DNA of 64,000 nt from SIG307 sp964609025 (GTDB taxonomy: Bacteria > Bacillota > Clostridia > Lachnospirales > Lachnospiraceae). The DNA is taken from contig CAZSQM010000011.1 of assembly GCA_964609025.1 (NCBI GenBank), forward strand, positions 1-64,000, in the 5' to 3' direction. How positions within the stretch are numbered: the stretch's first letter is position 1; each line of letters starts with the position of its first letter. Below the pieces are notes generated by a model. That model saw nothing but the letters and a program-made list of their open reading frames with translations. It was not told the DNA's origin and searched no databases. The translations under genes and the position numbers were made by a program. This document shows, piece by piece, positions 1 to 8,308 of the stretch.

Positions 1-551
1 TTGGAAGCTTTTCCGGAGAAATTGCGAAAAAGGGCTCAAAGCTTGCTTTTGACGAGCTGATTCATCATGGTTTGAAAGTGCTTGAAAGCAAGAAAAACGG
101 AATCGTGGACGAGCAAACGGGAAACGTAATCGATGCGATTATTTATCTGGCGGGATTCGTCGGAAGCTTTGTGGGAGATGCAAAGCGTTTCGGACTGGCC
201 CATCCGTTCTATAACGCATCCAGAGGAATCCCCGAGGCAAGAAAGAAGATGCACGGTGAAGTCGTTGCCTACGGTCTTGTTCTTCAGGCAGCATTTGAAC
301 ACAGAACAGACGAAGAGATTGCCGAAAGACTTCAGGTATTTGACCGGTTTGATAATCTCTATACATCGGAGGAAATCGGACTTCATACGAAAGAGGAAAA
401 GGAACTTGTTGCAAAGAGAATCATTCACGGAAAAATGAGAAATATCGCTTCCGACAGTACAGTAGATGAAATTCTTGAGGCATTTGACGCAGCGGACCGT
501 TATGTGAATGCATACAGAGAGGAAAAAAAGGAAAATGGCGAATTTATTTGA
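1..551 (+). CDS. Iron-containing alcohol/glycerol dehydrogenase family protein (C-terminal part)
   Basis: The 5' end lies outside the window; the open frame runs from base 3 to the TGA at 549-551, giving about 182 residues of the C-terminal helical domain. The stretch LAHPFYN followed about 18 residues later by KKMHGEVVAYG matches the two metal-binding histidine motifs of the GldA-like branch of group III (iron/zinc) dehydrogenases, which reduce or oxidise small alcohols and polyols with NAD(P)H. The nucleotide-binding N-terminal half cannot be seen, so the substrate is unknown. The end of the gene overlaps the start of the ABC permease by 17 bases, so it is probably in one operon with the amino acid transporter and PLP enzymes downstream. 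Family assignment is good; the specific reaction is open. Confidence 0.8.
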   Translation, partial: GSFSGEIAKKGSKLAFDELIHHGLKVLESKKNGIVDEQTGNVIDAIIYLAGFVGSFVGDAKRFGLAHPFYNASRGIPEARKKMHGEVVAYGLVLQAAFEHRTDEEIAERLQVFDRFDNLYTSEEIGLHTKEEKELVAKRIIHGKMRNIASDSTVDEILEAFDAADRYVNAYREEKKENGEFI

Positions 552-1326
552 TGGGAAATCGGTTTTTACGGAGATTCCAAACTTGATGAAATACATACCG
601 ACAACTCTGATTCTGGCACTTGCGGCGCTGGCAATCGGTTTGTTCCTCGGACTTATCATTGCAATTATCAGGGTATATAAGGTGCCGGTGTTCTCCCAGA
701 TTGCTGTTGCGTTTGTTTCAATCATCAGAGGAACACCGATTTTGGTACAGTTATATGTTACTTATTTCGGTATCCCTTTGGCCCTTAAGTATTTTAATTA
801 TTATCACGGAACCTCCTACAATTTGAATGCGATTCCGGGGTTTGTTTTTGCAATGATTGCGCTTGGATTAAACCAGTCGGCATTTGACTCGGAAACAATC
901 CGTTCCGCCATATTGTCGGTAGATAAAGGACAGCTGGAAGCGGCAAAGTCTATCGGGATGACAAACTGGCAGGTGTTAAGAAGGGTAATTATTCCGCAGG
1001 CATCCAGCGTTGCACTTGTTCCTCTCGGAAATTCGATTATCGGACTGATTAAGGGAACTTCTCTTGCATTTACCTGCTCCGTCGTGGAATTGACCGCAGC
1101 GGGTAAAATCATAGCAGGAAGAACATTTCGTTATTTTGAAATATACCTTTCTCTGGCGATTATTTACTGGGTTATCACCTTCCTTTTAAGCAGGGTAATC
1201 CGGTGGTTGGAGCAGCTGATTGCGATTCCGGAGGATGCACCGGAAACGGCGGCGGACGGAACAAAGCTTGTGCGGAGGAAAAAAGCCAGAAAGCCGGAAA
1301 TCGGGACGGAAGGAGCGAGAGTATGA
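535..1326 (+). CDS. Amino acid ABC transporter permease (HisM/ArtM type)
   Basis: A 263-residue integral membrane protein with about five hydrophobic segments. The IIRGTPILVQLYVTYFG motif is typical of the polar amino acid transporter permeases, and the EAA-type loop EAAKSIGMTNWQVLRRVIIPQA contacts the ATPase. It should form a homodimeric membrane channel with the ATPase encoded next. The ATG at 535 was chosen because a purine-rich ribosome binding site lies just before it; an in-frame ATG at 508 would add nine charged residues. It overlaps the preceding dehydrogenase by 17 bases and the ATPase by four (ATGA), indicating translational coupling. No substrate-binding protein is visible here; it may lie upstream of the window. 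The neighbouring sulfur amino acid enzymes make cystine or methionine a plausible substrate, but that is inference. Confidence 0.92.
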   Translation: MANLFDGKSVFTEIPNLMKYIPTTLILALAALAIGLFLGLIIAIIRVYKVPVFSQIAVAFVSIIRGTPILVQLYVTYFGIPLALKYFNYYHGTSYNLNAIPGFVFAMIALGLNQSAFDSETIRSAILSVDKGQLEAAKSIGMTNWQVLRRVIIPQASSVALVPLGNSIIGLIKGTSLAFTCSVVELTAAGKIIAGRTFRYFEIYLSLAIIYWVITFLLSRVIRWLEQLIAIPEDAPETAADGTKLVRRKKARKPEIGTEGARV

Positions 1327-2087
1327 GTTATATCGAAATCAGAAATCTAACGAAAAAGTTTGGAAAGAACACGGTTCTGGATCATGTGAATCTGGATATA
1401 GAAAAGGGACAGGTGGTTGCACTGATCGGTCCCTCCGGAACCGGAAAATCAACTCTGCTTCGCTGTATCAATCTTCTTGAGAAGCCGGAAAGCGGGAGTG
1501 TGGTTCTGAACGGAGAGCAATATAATCTTACGACCAAATCCGCCAGAACGAAGGTAGAGCTTAGAAGACGTACGGAAATGGTATTCCAGCAGTTCAATCT
1601 TTTTAAGCAAAAGGATGTGCTTCATAATGTTATGGAAGGATTGACGGTGATTAAAAAAATGGACAGGAAAACCGCCGAAACCATTGCAAAAAACGAATTG
1701 GAAAAGGTGGGAATGTCGAATCATCTGTATCATTTTCCGAGACACCTGTCCGGAGGACAGCAGCAGAGAGTGGCGATTGCAAGGGCACTGGTGTTAAAGC
1801 CGGAGCTTCTCTTAATGGATGAGCCTACGTCCGCACTCGATCCGGAACTGGTTAGTGAAGTAAATCAAACAGTAAAAAAGGTGGCAGCGGAGGGAAATAC
1901 AATTCTTCTGGTAACACATGATATGAACTTTGTAAGAAGCGTGGCAGACAGAGTAATTTTTTTGGAAAACGGAAAGGTAGTTGCGGACGATACCGCAAAA
2001 GAGATTTTTAATAACCCTAAAAACGAAAGGCTGAAAACATTTCTTTTGAATATCAATGCAATCAACGGAATGGAATATATGATTTAG
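1323..2087 (+). CDS. Amino acid ABC transporter ATP-binding protein
   Basis: A 254-residue ABC ATPase of the polar amino acid uptake family (GlnQ/HisP type). Walker A GPSGTGKST begins near residue 36, the signature LSGGQQQR is near residue 145, and Walker B with D-loop reads LLLMDEPTSALD, followed by the switch histidine in VTHDM. All catalytic elements are intact. The ATG overlaps the permease stop codon in an ATGA arrangement, so an upstream start found in the same frame inside the permease gene is rejected. It powers uptake through the neighbouring permease at the cytoplasmic face of the membrane. Confidence 0.94.
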   Translation: MSYIEIRNLTKKFGKNTVLDHVNLDIEKGQVVALIGPSGTGKSTLLRCINLLEKPESGSVVLNGEQYNLTTKSARTKVELRRRTEMVFQQFNLFKQKDVLHNVMEGLTVIKKMDRKTAETIAKNELEKVGMSNHLYHFPRHLSGGQQQRVAIARALVLKPELLLMDEPTSALDPELVSEVNQTVKKVAAEGNTILLVTHDMNFVRSVADRVIFLENGKVVADDTAKEIFNNPKNERLKTFLLNINAINGMEYMI

Positions 2088-2109
2088 AATGAGAATGCGA
2101 GGTGAAACT

Positions 2110-3201
2110 ATGTCAGTGGTTGCAAGAAAGGGTGTAAAAGAACTGCCGGTGTTCATTCCTGCGAAATCGAAGCAGGCGCAGGAGGCGGAAATCGGAAAGA
2201 GAGAAATCATTAAGTTAGCTGCGAATGAGAATCGGTACGGATGTTCCAAAAAAGTTGCGCCTGCAATAGCAGCAGAGGCGGAAAACTTTTATTTATATCC
2301 GGATGTAGGTTCCCCGGAACTTCGTGAAGCGGTTGCAAAGTATCACAACATTGCTCCGGAGAAGATTTTATTCGGGAATGGATTGTTCGAGGTGACACAG
2401 CTGATTGCACAGGCATATCTGAACGAGGGGGATGAGGTTATTACTCCTGCCACGACATTTGGCTGGTATAGCGTAGCATCCTTGCAGATGAACGGAACGG
2501 TAAAAAAGGTGCCTCTGAAGGAGTATGCGATTGATCTGAATGCGTTATTTGAAGCCATTACGGAAAAAACCAAAATCATCTGGCTATGCAATCCGAATAA
2601 CCCTACCGGACTTTTGATTCCGGAAAAGGAACTTGCCGAATTTATTGAGAGAGTTCCGGAAAATATTCTGGTCGTGATTGATGAAGCATATTTAGATTAT
2701 TCGGATAGAAATTACAAGAGTTTTTCCGGTTATCTGGATGAATATAAAAATCTGGTAATCCTGAAAACCTTCTCAAAGCTGTACGGGCTGGCTTCATTGA
2801 GAATCGGATATGCACTTGCCGATGCTCTTGTAATCGAATCAATTACGAAAGTAAAGCAGCCTTTAAATGTTAATTTTGTTGCCCAGATTGCGGCGAAAGT
2901 AAGCATTGAGGATGAAGCATTCAGGGATTTTGTATATGAGAGCAATAAAGCGGAGCTGAATCGGTATTATGAGTTTTTTGAAAAAAACAACCTTGAATAC
3001 CTGCACTCCGAAGCAAGCTTTGTCCTGTTCCGGGTGAATTCGGACAGTCAGGCACTTGTGGACGAAATCGGAAAACAGGGAATTATGATTAGGGAAGGTT
3101 CACGGTTCGGTCTGGGAAACGGATGGATAAGAATATCTGTCGGTACTCCGGAAGATAACACAGCGCTTCTGAATGCACTGGAGAAATATCTGAAAAAATA
3201 G
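2110..3201 (+). CDS. HisC-like class I/II pyridoxal-phosphate aminotransferase
   Basis: A 363-residue fold-type I PLP enzyme resembling histidinol-phosphate aminotransferase. AANENRYGCS resembles the N-terminal substrate motif, CNPNNPTG is the classical aminotransferase motif, and the Schiff-base lysine is Lys223 in TFSKLYGLASLRIGY. The start at 2110 is set by an AGGTGA ribosome binding site; an ATG at 2089 lacks one. It sits 22 bases after an amino acid ABC ATPase and before a peptidase and two C-S lyase-like enzymes, with no other his genes nearby, so it may transaminate an imported or released amino acid rather than make histidine. Family certain, substrate unknown. Confidence 0.85.
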   Translation: MSVVARKGVKELPVFIPAKSKQAQEAEIGKREIIKLAANENRYGCSKKVAPAIAAEAENFYLYPDVGSPELREAVAKYHNIAPEKILFGNGLFEVTQLIAQAYLNEGDEVITPATTFGWYSVASLQMNGTVKKVPLKEYAIDLNALFEAITEKTKIIWLCNPNNPTGLLIPEKELAEFIERVPENILVVIDEAYLDYSDRNYKSFSGYLDEYKNLVILKTFSKLYGLASLRIGYALADALVIESITKVKQPLNVNFVAQIAAKVSIEDEAFRDFVYESNKAELNRYYEFFEKNNLEYLHSEASFVLFRVNSDSQALVDEIGKQGIMIREGSRFGLGNGWIRISVGTPEDNTALLNALEKYLKK

Positions 3202-3213
3202 GAGCAGGATGCT

Positions 3214-4341
3214 ATGGCTGATATTACTGTAAACAAAAACAGAATAACGGAAGAGTTTCTTCTGCTGACGGCGATTGATGCGGAAAGCTTTAATGAGCGC
3301 AATATGGCAGATACGCTGACTGTGAAGCTGACAGAACTTGGTTTTGATGTCAGTGAGGATGACGCAGGACAAAAAATAAACGGTAATGCCGGTAATATCT
3401 TTGCAACATTAAAAGGCAACTGTCAGGGGGAGCCGATTCTTTTCGCGGGACATATGGACACGGTTGCGCCGGGGAAGGGAAAAAAGGCACAGGTTTTGGA
3501 GGATGAAAAAATAGTATCTGACGGAACAACGGTGCTCGGCGGAGATGATCTGACTGCGGTGGTTGAAATTCTGGAAGGGATACGGGCTGTGAAAGAGGCA
3601 GGGATTCCACACAGAGATATTGAGGTTTTGTTTACGGTGGCAGAGGAACCATATGCAAAAGGCTCGGCTGTTTTTGATTATTCCAAAATCAAATCCCGTG
3701 ATGTTTACACCCTTGATATGACAGGGCCGGTGGGACTGGCTGTCACAAAAGCTCCTACCATTATTTCTTTTCGGATACACATTCGCGGGAAGGCAGCGCA
3801 TGCAGGTTTTGAGCCGGAAAAAGGGATTCATGCAATCAAATATATGAGCAAGGCAATTCACAGGTTGGAACAGGGACATATCGACGAGGAAACAACGCTT
3901 AATATCGGTCGGATTTCCGGCGGAAGCGTTTCAAATGCGGTTCCGGCCTCCTGTTACTGCGAAGGTGAGATCAGAAGCTATAACCATGAGAAGGCACTGA
4001 AAACGGCGGAATATGTTCGCAGGGTTTTCAATAAAGCCGTATGCGGCAGTAAAGCAACGGTACAATATGACTTCACGGTAAATATTGCTGCATACGAGAT
4101 TGACAAGGAATCGGAAGTAGTAAAAAGATTTTTGAAGGCATGTAACAACATGGGCATAGCAGCTTCCATAGGAAAAACCTTTGGCGGCAGCGACAATAAC
4201 AACTTTGTGAATCACGGTCGAAACGGAATTGTGCTTTCCTGCGGAATGTACAATGCACATACCGTGAATGAGTACACAAAGGTAGAGGATCTTATAAACG
4301 GAGCCGGACTTGTAGCAGAGTTGATTTCCGTAAACATCTGA
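3214..4341 (+). CDS. M20 family metallopeptidase, PepT-like
   Basis: A 375-residue cytosolic zinc peptidase. The metal and catalytic motifs of the M20 family are visible: GHMDTVAPG (zinc His and catalytic Asp), LGGDDLTAV (bridging Asp), VAEEPYAKG (catalytic Glu and zinc Glu) and a late His in NAHTVNEYT. The lid/dimerisation domain lies between about residues 180 and 290 (RGKAAHAGFEPEKG). The length and motif pattern resemble the peptidase T-like subgroup, which removes residues from small peptides. It begins 12 bases after the aminotransferase with a ribosome binding site (AGGAG), so it belongs to the same operon. Actual peptide specificity cannot be read from the sequence. Confidence 0.88.
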   Translation: MADITVNKNRITEEFLLLTAIDAESFNERNMADTLTVKLTELGFDVSEDDAGQKINGNAGNIFATLKGNCQGEPILFAGHMDTVAPGKGKKAQVLEDEKIVSDGTTVLGGDDLTAVVEILEGIRAVKEAGIPHRDIEVLFTVAEEPYAKGSAVFDYSKIKSRDVYTLDMTGPVGLAVTKAPTIISFRIHIRGKAAHAGFEPEKGIHAIKYMSKAIHRLEQGHIDEETTLNIGRISGGSVSNAVPASCYCEGEIRSYNHEKALKTAEYVRRVFNKAVCGSKATVQYDFTVNIAAYEIDKESEVVKRFLKACNNMGIAASIGKTFGGSDNNNFVNHGRNGIVLSCGMYNAHTVNEYTKVEDLINGAGLVAELISVNI

Positions 4342-4379
4342 AAGAGGGATCTATTTGTTTTAAGGTGAGGTGAAAATAC

Positions 4380-5528
4380 ATGGAATATGAAGTAGAAACA
4401 AAATGCATTCATGGGGAGAGCCATCATTGTGAAGACCAATACAGGGCAATCAGTTACCCGATTTATCAGACGACATCTTTTAGTCATGTTCGTCCCGGAC
4501 ATAATGAGAGCGGATTTGATTATTCCAGGGAATCCAACCCTACCAGAGCTTACCTGGAAGAAACGATTTCCGCATTGGAGGGTGCAAAGGATTCGATAGC
4601 ATTTGCCTCCGGAATGGCAGCCATAGCAACCTGCTTTGAGCTGTTCCGGCCGGGAGACCATATTATTTGTACAGAAGATTTATACGGCGGAGTTGTCAGA
4701 CTGGTTCATGTAATCAGTGAAAAGAACGGAATCACGGTTGATTTTGTTGATACCGGAAATGTTGCCGCATTGAAGGAAAAAATACGACCGAATACAAAAG
4801 CGATTTATCTGGAAACGCCGTCGAATCCTATGATGCATGTTTCTGATATTGCCGAATGTGCAAGACTGGCACATAATGCCGGTGCATTGCTTATCGTGGA
4901 TAACACATTTTTGTCCCCGTATTTTCAAAATCCGATTGCACTGGGAGCGGATATTGTCGTTCATAGCGGCAGTAAATTCATCAGCGGTCATAATGATGTG
5001 ATTTGCGGGTTTCTGTGCATTGCCAAAGAAGAGCTTTCCGAGCGTGTTCGTTTATTATCGAAAACGATCGGAGGGACGCTGAATCCGCTGGAATGCTGGC
5101 TTGTATCAAGAGGTCTGAAGACTCTGCACCTCAGGATGGAGCGGCATGAACAGAATGCCGGAATCATTGCGGACTGGCTGAAAAAACAGGCCTGTGTAAA
5201 GAAAGTATACTATGTGGGTCTGCCGGAGCATCCGGGGCATGATATTGTAAAAAAGCAGTCAAAAGGATTCGGAAGTATGATTTCCTTTGAAGTTGAGAGT
5301 GAAGAAAAAGCAAGAAGCATTCTGGAAAAGGTCAGGCTGATTACATTTGCGGAAAGTCTTGGCGGAACGGAATCGCTGCTTACGTATCCTATTGTTCAGA
5401 CCCATCCGGATGTCCCGGAGCACATTCGGGAGAAGCTCGGAATTAACCGGTCGTTATTAAGGCTCTCCGTAGGGCTGGAAAATGTCAATGATTTGATCAA
5501 AGACCTTGAAAATGCTTTCGGAGAGTAA
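4380..5528 (+). CDS. Trans-sulfuration family PLP enzyme (cystathionine gamma-synthase/lyase or methionine gamma-lyase type)
   Basis: A 382-residue Cys/Met metabolism PLP enzyme. Family features are YQTTSF near the N-terminus, YSRESNPT, the glycine-rich FASGMAAI, the cofactor-binding VDNTFLSPYFQNP and the Schiff-base lysine Lys199 in HSGSKFISGH. It should cleave or form C-S bonds of cystathionine, homocysteine, cysteine or methionine; the family cannot be split into those activities by eye. A strong AAGGTGAGG precedes the ATG at 4380. The MalY-like gene follows after 24 bases, so two structurally different C-S lyase-type enzymes are encoded side by side. Confidence 0.88.
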   Translation: MEYEVETKCIHGESHHCEDQYRAISYPIYQTTSFSHVRPGHNESGFDYSRESNPTRAYLEETISALEGAKDSIAFASGMAAIATCFELFRPGDHIICTEDLYGGVVRLVHVISEKNGITVDFVDTGNVAALKEKIRPNTKAIYLETPSNPMMHVSDIAECARLAHNAGALLIVDNTFLSPYFQNPIALGADIVVHSGSKFISGHNDVICGFLCIAKEELSERVRLLSKTIGGTLNPLECWLVSRGLKTLHLRMERHEQNAGIIADWLKKQACVKKVYYVGLPEHPGHDIVKKQSKGFGSMISFEVESEEKARSILEKVRLITFAESLGGTESLLTYPIVQTHPDVPEHIREKLGINRSLLRLSVGLENVNDLIKDLENAFGE

Positions 5529-5552
5529 CTGAAAGAGAAAGAGAGAAATAAT

Positions 5553-6743
5553 ATGGCAGCTGATTTTGATCGATACATAGAAAGGCGGGGAACGAATTGC
5601 CTTAAGTATGATTTTGCCGTGGAACGCGGAAAACCCGCCGATGCTTTGCCGCTCTGGATTGCAGATATGGATTTTTCGGGGCCTGACTGCATCCGGGAGG
5701 AGCTTGCAAAGGCAATTTCTACCGGAATATTCAGTTACAGCGATACGAAGGAGGACTATTTTGAAGCTGTTTCCGGATGGTTTCAAAAGAATTTCGGATG
5801 GAAAACGGAATCGTCCTGGCTGGTAAAAACACCGGGAGTTGTGTTTGCGCTGGCAATGGCAATCCGGGCATTAACCGGCGAAAATGACGGAGTGCTGATT
5901 CAGACCCCGGTATATTATCCTTTTTATGAGGTAATCAGGGACAATAACAGAAAAATAGTGGAAAATCCGCTGAAGCTTCATATGGGCTCGTATCATGTGG
6001 ACTTTGATGATTTTGAGAGGAAAATCATTGATAATCAGGTGAAACTGTTTATTTTATGCAGTCCGCATAATCCGGTCGGCCGTGTATGGACAGAAACGGA
6101 GTTAAAAAAGGTTGGAGAAATATGCAGGAAGCATAATGTTTATGTAGTTTCCGATGAGATTCACTGTGACCTTGTGAGAGAAGGATATACACATTTATCG
6201 TATCTGGTGGCAAATCCGCAGGATTCAAACCGGACGATTGTCTGCACGGCTCCGAGCAAGACATTTAATGTTGCCGGACTTCAGGTATCCAACATTTTTA
6301 TACCGAATCCCGCAATCCGGTCAAGGTTTCAACATGAAATTGCGGGAGCGGGATACTCCCAGTTAAACATGCTCGGTCTTGTTGCCTGTAAGGCGGCCTA
6401 TACGGGAGGAGAGGAATGGCTGGCGGAATGCCGTAACTATCTGGAGGAAAACCTTCGGCTTATAAAAACATTTCTTGCGGAAAAGCTTCCGGAGGTGAAG
6501 CTGATTGAACCCGAAGGAACATATTTTGCATGGATGGATTTTTCGGCACTGGGTCTTTCCGACAGGGAACTGGATGAACTTATTCTTTCGAAAGCCGGGC
6601 TTTGGCTGGATGCCGGACACATTTTCGGCAAAGGGGGTTCCGGGTTCCAGAGATTAGCTTACTCCTGTACAAGAGCAACCCTTACAGAGGCTCTGAATCG
6701 TTTATTTTATGCTATACACGGAGAGCCGTCGCAGATGGAATAG
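5553..6743 (+). CDS. MalY/PatB-type PLP aminotransferase, probable cystathionine beta-lyase
   Basis: A 396-residue fold-type I PLP protein. The N-terminal LPLWIADMDFSG pattern is diagnostic of the MalY/PatB C-S beta-lyase subgroup. CSPHNPVGRVW is the substrate-binding motif and Lys236 in TAPSKTFNVAGLQ is the Schiff-base lysine. Members split cystathionine or cysteine S-conjugates to a thiol, pyruvate and ammonia. It is the last gene of the plus-strand operon. Its 3' end overlaps the convergent VanZ-like gene by 42 bases, leaving no room for a separate terminator between them. Confidence 0.88.
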   Translation: MAADFDRYIERRGTNCLKYDFAVERGKPADALPLWIADMDFSGPDCIREELAKAISTGIFSYSDTKEDYFEAVSGWFQKNFGWKTESSWLVKTPGVVFALAMAIRALTGENDGVLIQTPVYYPFYEVIRDNNRKIVENPLKLHMGSYHVDFDDFERKIIDNQVKLFILCSPHNPVGRVWTETELKKVGEICRKHNVYVVSDEIHCDLVREGYTHLSYLVANPQDSNRTIVCTAPSKTFNVAGLQVSNIFIPNPAIRSRFQHEIAGAGYSQLNMLGLVACKAAYTGGEEWLAECRNYLEENLRLIKTFLAEKLPEVKLIEPEGTYFAWMDFSALGLSDRELDELILSKAGLWLDAGHIFGKGGSGFQRLAYSCTRATLTEALNRLFYAIHGEPSQME

Positions 6744-7214
6744 AATAAGAATTCCGCATGCAATGCAAATTCCGATGGAATCTACCAGCACATCAAAAGG
6801 CGATCCGCAGCGACCCGGAACAAAGATTTGGTGGAACTCATCCAGTGTCGCACAGAGAACACTGAGAAGAAATGTCGGAAGTATATACCGGCAAAGAAAA
6901 GGGTTACGTGTTTTTTTAGTGTTATCACCGTGCAGCCATACCCGAAGCGGTAAAAAAATACTGAGGGTCAAAAGGAAATATTCCGTCATGTGTGCCGCCT
7001 TACGCACTAAAAAATGAATCGAATCCGCACGGGACAATACCTCTGTTTCCGTCAGACTTAGAGAAAACGTGCGGTCGACAAAGCGGATGACGGCACAGCA
7101 TAAACGAAAGCTGAGGGAACCGGAGGTATCGCCATCCTGCGCGGAAAAACAAAAAATAAGGAACAGCATAAGCAGAGCAGGCAGCACGGACAGATAACGA
7201 AGCAATTTCTTCAT
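6702..7214 (-). CDS. VanZ-like family membrane protein
   Basis: A 170-residue protein with a hydrophobic N-terminal segment (LSVLPALLMLFLIFCF), the FSAQDGDTSG motif, a central FLVRKAAHMTEYFLLTLSIF segment and a final DEFHQIFVPGRCGSPFDVLVDSIGI block. The K-x-x-H-x-x-E-Y and DE-x-HQ-x-F-x-P-G-R motifs are the VanZ-like family signature. The family takes its name from VanZ of the glycopeptide resistance cluster, but most members occur outside it and have no known function. The ATG at 7214 is preferred over a GTG at 7220 because a GAGGTG ribosome binding site fits it. Not part of any resistance cluster here. Confidence 0.8.
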   Translation of the reverse strand: MKKLLRYLSVLPALLMLFLIFCFSAQDGDTSGSLSFRLCCAVIRFVDRTFSLSLTETEVLSRADSIHFLVRKAAHMTEYFLLTLSIFLPLRVWLHGDNTKKTRNPFLCRYILPTFLLSVLCATLDEFHQIFVPGRCGSPFDVLVDSIGICIACGILILFHLRRLSVYSIK

Positions 7215-7254
7215 AGGCACCTCACAGAATGAAATGGAATCGGAGCGGCAGAGT

Positions 7255-8103
7255 CTATCGAAAGAAAATCTGCAATGCGTGATAGAGATGAAGCTGCCAT
7301 GCTTTCATGTCATGTACACCGCCCGGAATGGTAAAAAAGTCATAGTTTTTTCCGGCAATCAGCTGCGGACAGGAGGAGGCGGCTTTCTTCATAATCTCCA
7401 GATGCTCCGCATAGGCAATATCCTTATCACCGTTGCAGCAGAACAGATAGTCCAGACCTAAGCCCTTTGCCTCTCCGGCAGCCAGCGTGTTTTGAATACG
7501 GCGTGCTTCATGCTCCCGGTCGCCGTTCGGACCGGAACAGCCGGAAAACGCTCCGTACCAGGAGAACAAATCAAAGTTATTATAAAATCCTGCCCGGTAG
7601 GTGGTCATGGAGCCGAGAGAAAGCCCTGCGATGGCACGGTGACGGCGGGTCTGAATTAAGTTGGCTTCGGAAACATCGCCGTTTGCATAGGTGGCGTATT
7701 TACTTTCTACGGCAGGAATCAAATCATAACGCAGCTCACGGTAAAAATGCTCGGTAATGTACTCCGCATTTTTGTCGGCGTCGTCGCCCCGGTAGTAGGT
7801 CGGAGTGACAATCAGGCAAGGCTCGCAGATGCCCTGTGCAATCATATTATCCAATATAGTCACCGTATCCGGGAACATTTTAAACCACCAGTCCTCATTT
7901 ACGCCGCCTCCGTGCAGCAGGTACAAAATATTGTACTGCTTCTTTGGAGTATAGCCGTAAGGCAGGTATACATAGGCACCCTTTTCCAAAGTATGGTTAT
8001 CCGGTGTGTCATAGGTTTTTGTGGTGTAGGAAAAACGCTCAACCGTTCCTTGGGAAAGCGGGGTCTGCAGCATGGCAGACGGCATTTCATATACATAATC
8101 CAT
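7255..8103 (-). CDS. Alpha/beta hydrolase, CE1/esterase D-like
   Basis: A 282-residue serine hydrolase. The oxyanion-region motif YLLHGGGVNEDWW and the nucleophile elbow GLSLGS (Ser162) are clear; NGDKDIAYA and GGVHDMKAW probably supply the acid and histidine of the triad. The arrangement resembles carbohydrate esterase family 1 proteins such as feruloyl or acetyl-xylan esterases. No signal peptide or carbohydrate-binding module is visible, so this version appears cytosolic. It stands alone, with its own probable promoter and a weak hairpin (about 8155-8176) in its leader. Substrate is undetermined. Confidence 0.75.
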   Translation of the reverse strand: MDYVYEMPSAMLQTPLSQGTVERFSYTTKTYDTPDNHTLEKGAYVYLPYGYTPKKQYNILYLLHGGGVNEDWWFKMFPDTVTILDNMIAQGICEPCLIVTPTYYRGDDADKNAEYITEHFYRELRYDLIPAVESKYATYANGDVSEANLIQTRRHRAIAGLSLGSMTTYRAGFYNNFDLFSWYGAFSGCSGPNGDREHEARRIQNTLAAGEAKGLGLDYLFCCNGDKDIAYAEHLEIMKKAASSCPQLIAGKNYDFFTIPGGVHDMKAWQLHLYHALQIFFR

Positions 8104-8182
8104 GATACATCATTCCTTTCTTTATCGTAGCTGGAGCCCGCATCGTACCGAAAAATGACGGGAAAAAGCCTGTCATATCTTT

Positions 8183-8211
8183 ATCTTATGCCATAATGCT
8201 TAAAAATGCAA
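8183..8211 (-). promoter_or_regulatory. Probable sigma-A promoter for the esterase gene
   Basis: On the minus strand, TTGCAT (plus 8206-8211), a 17-base gap and TAAGAT (plus 8183-8188) lie about 80 bases ahead of the esterase start. Spacing is ideal and each box departs from consensus by one or two bases. Confidence 0.55.
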
Positions 8212-8237
8212 GAAAAAGAGAAGGGGTGAGGCAATCA

Positions 8238-8286
8238 AAAACCGGCGGTGATTTCAGAACCGAAAAGGCTTGAAATTCCGCCGGTG
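8238..8286 (-). terminator. Intrinsic terminator of the glutamate synthase operon
   Basis: A near-perfect stem pairs plus 8242-8257 with 8272-8286 (ACCGGCGG against CCGCCGGT at its base). Read on the minus strand it is followed by a run of T, 23 bases after the last gene of the glutamate synthase operon. Confidence 0.8.
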
Positions 8287-8308
8287 GCAGAAATAGAGAG
8301 AAGAAAAG

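Noticed and set aside
36..725. Long minus-strand open frame opposite the dehydrogenase and permease genes
   Set aside because: It is antisense to two genes with clear domains and its translation has no recognisable motif.
6702..7214. Glycopeptide (teicoplanin) resistance gene vanZ
   Set aside because: The protein has only the VanZ-like domain and no van ligase, dehydrogenase or peptidase gene is nearby.
8155..8176. Attenuator hairpin in the esterase leader
   Set aside because: The stem has a mismatch and only five T follow; too weak to list as a feature of its own.
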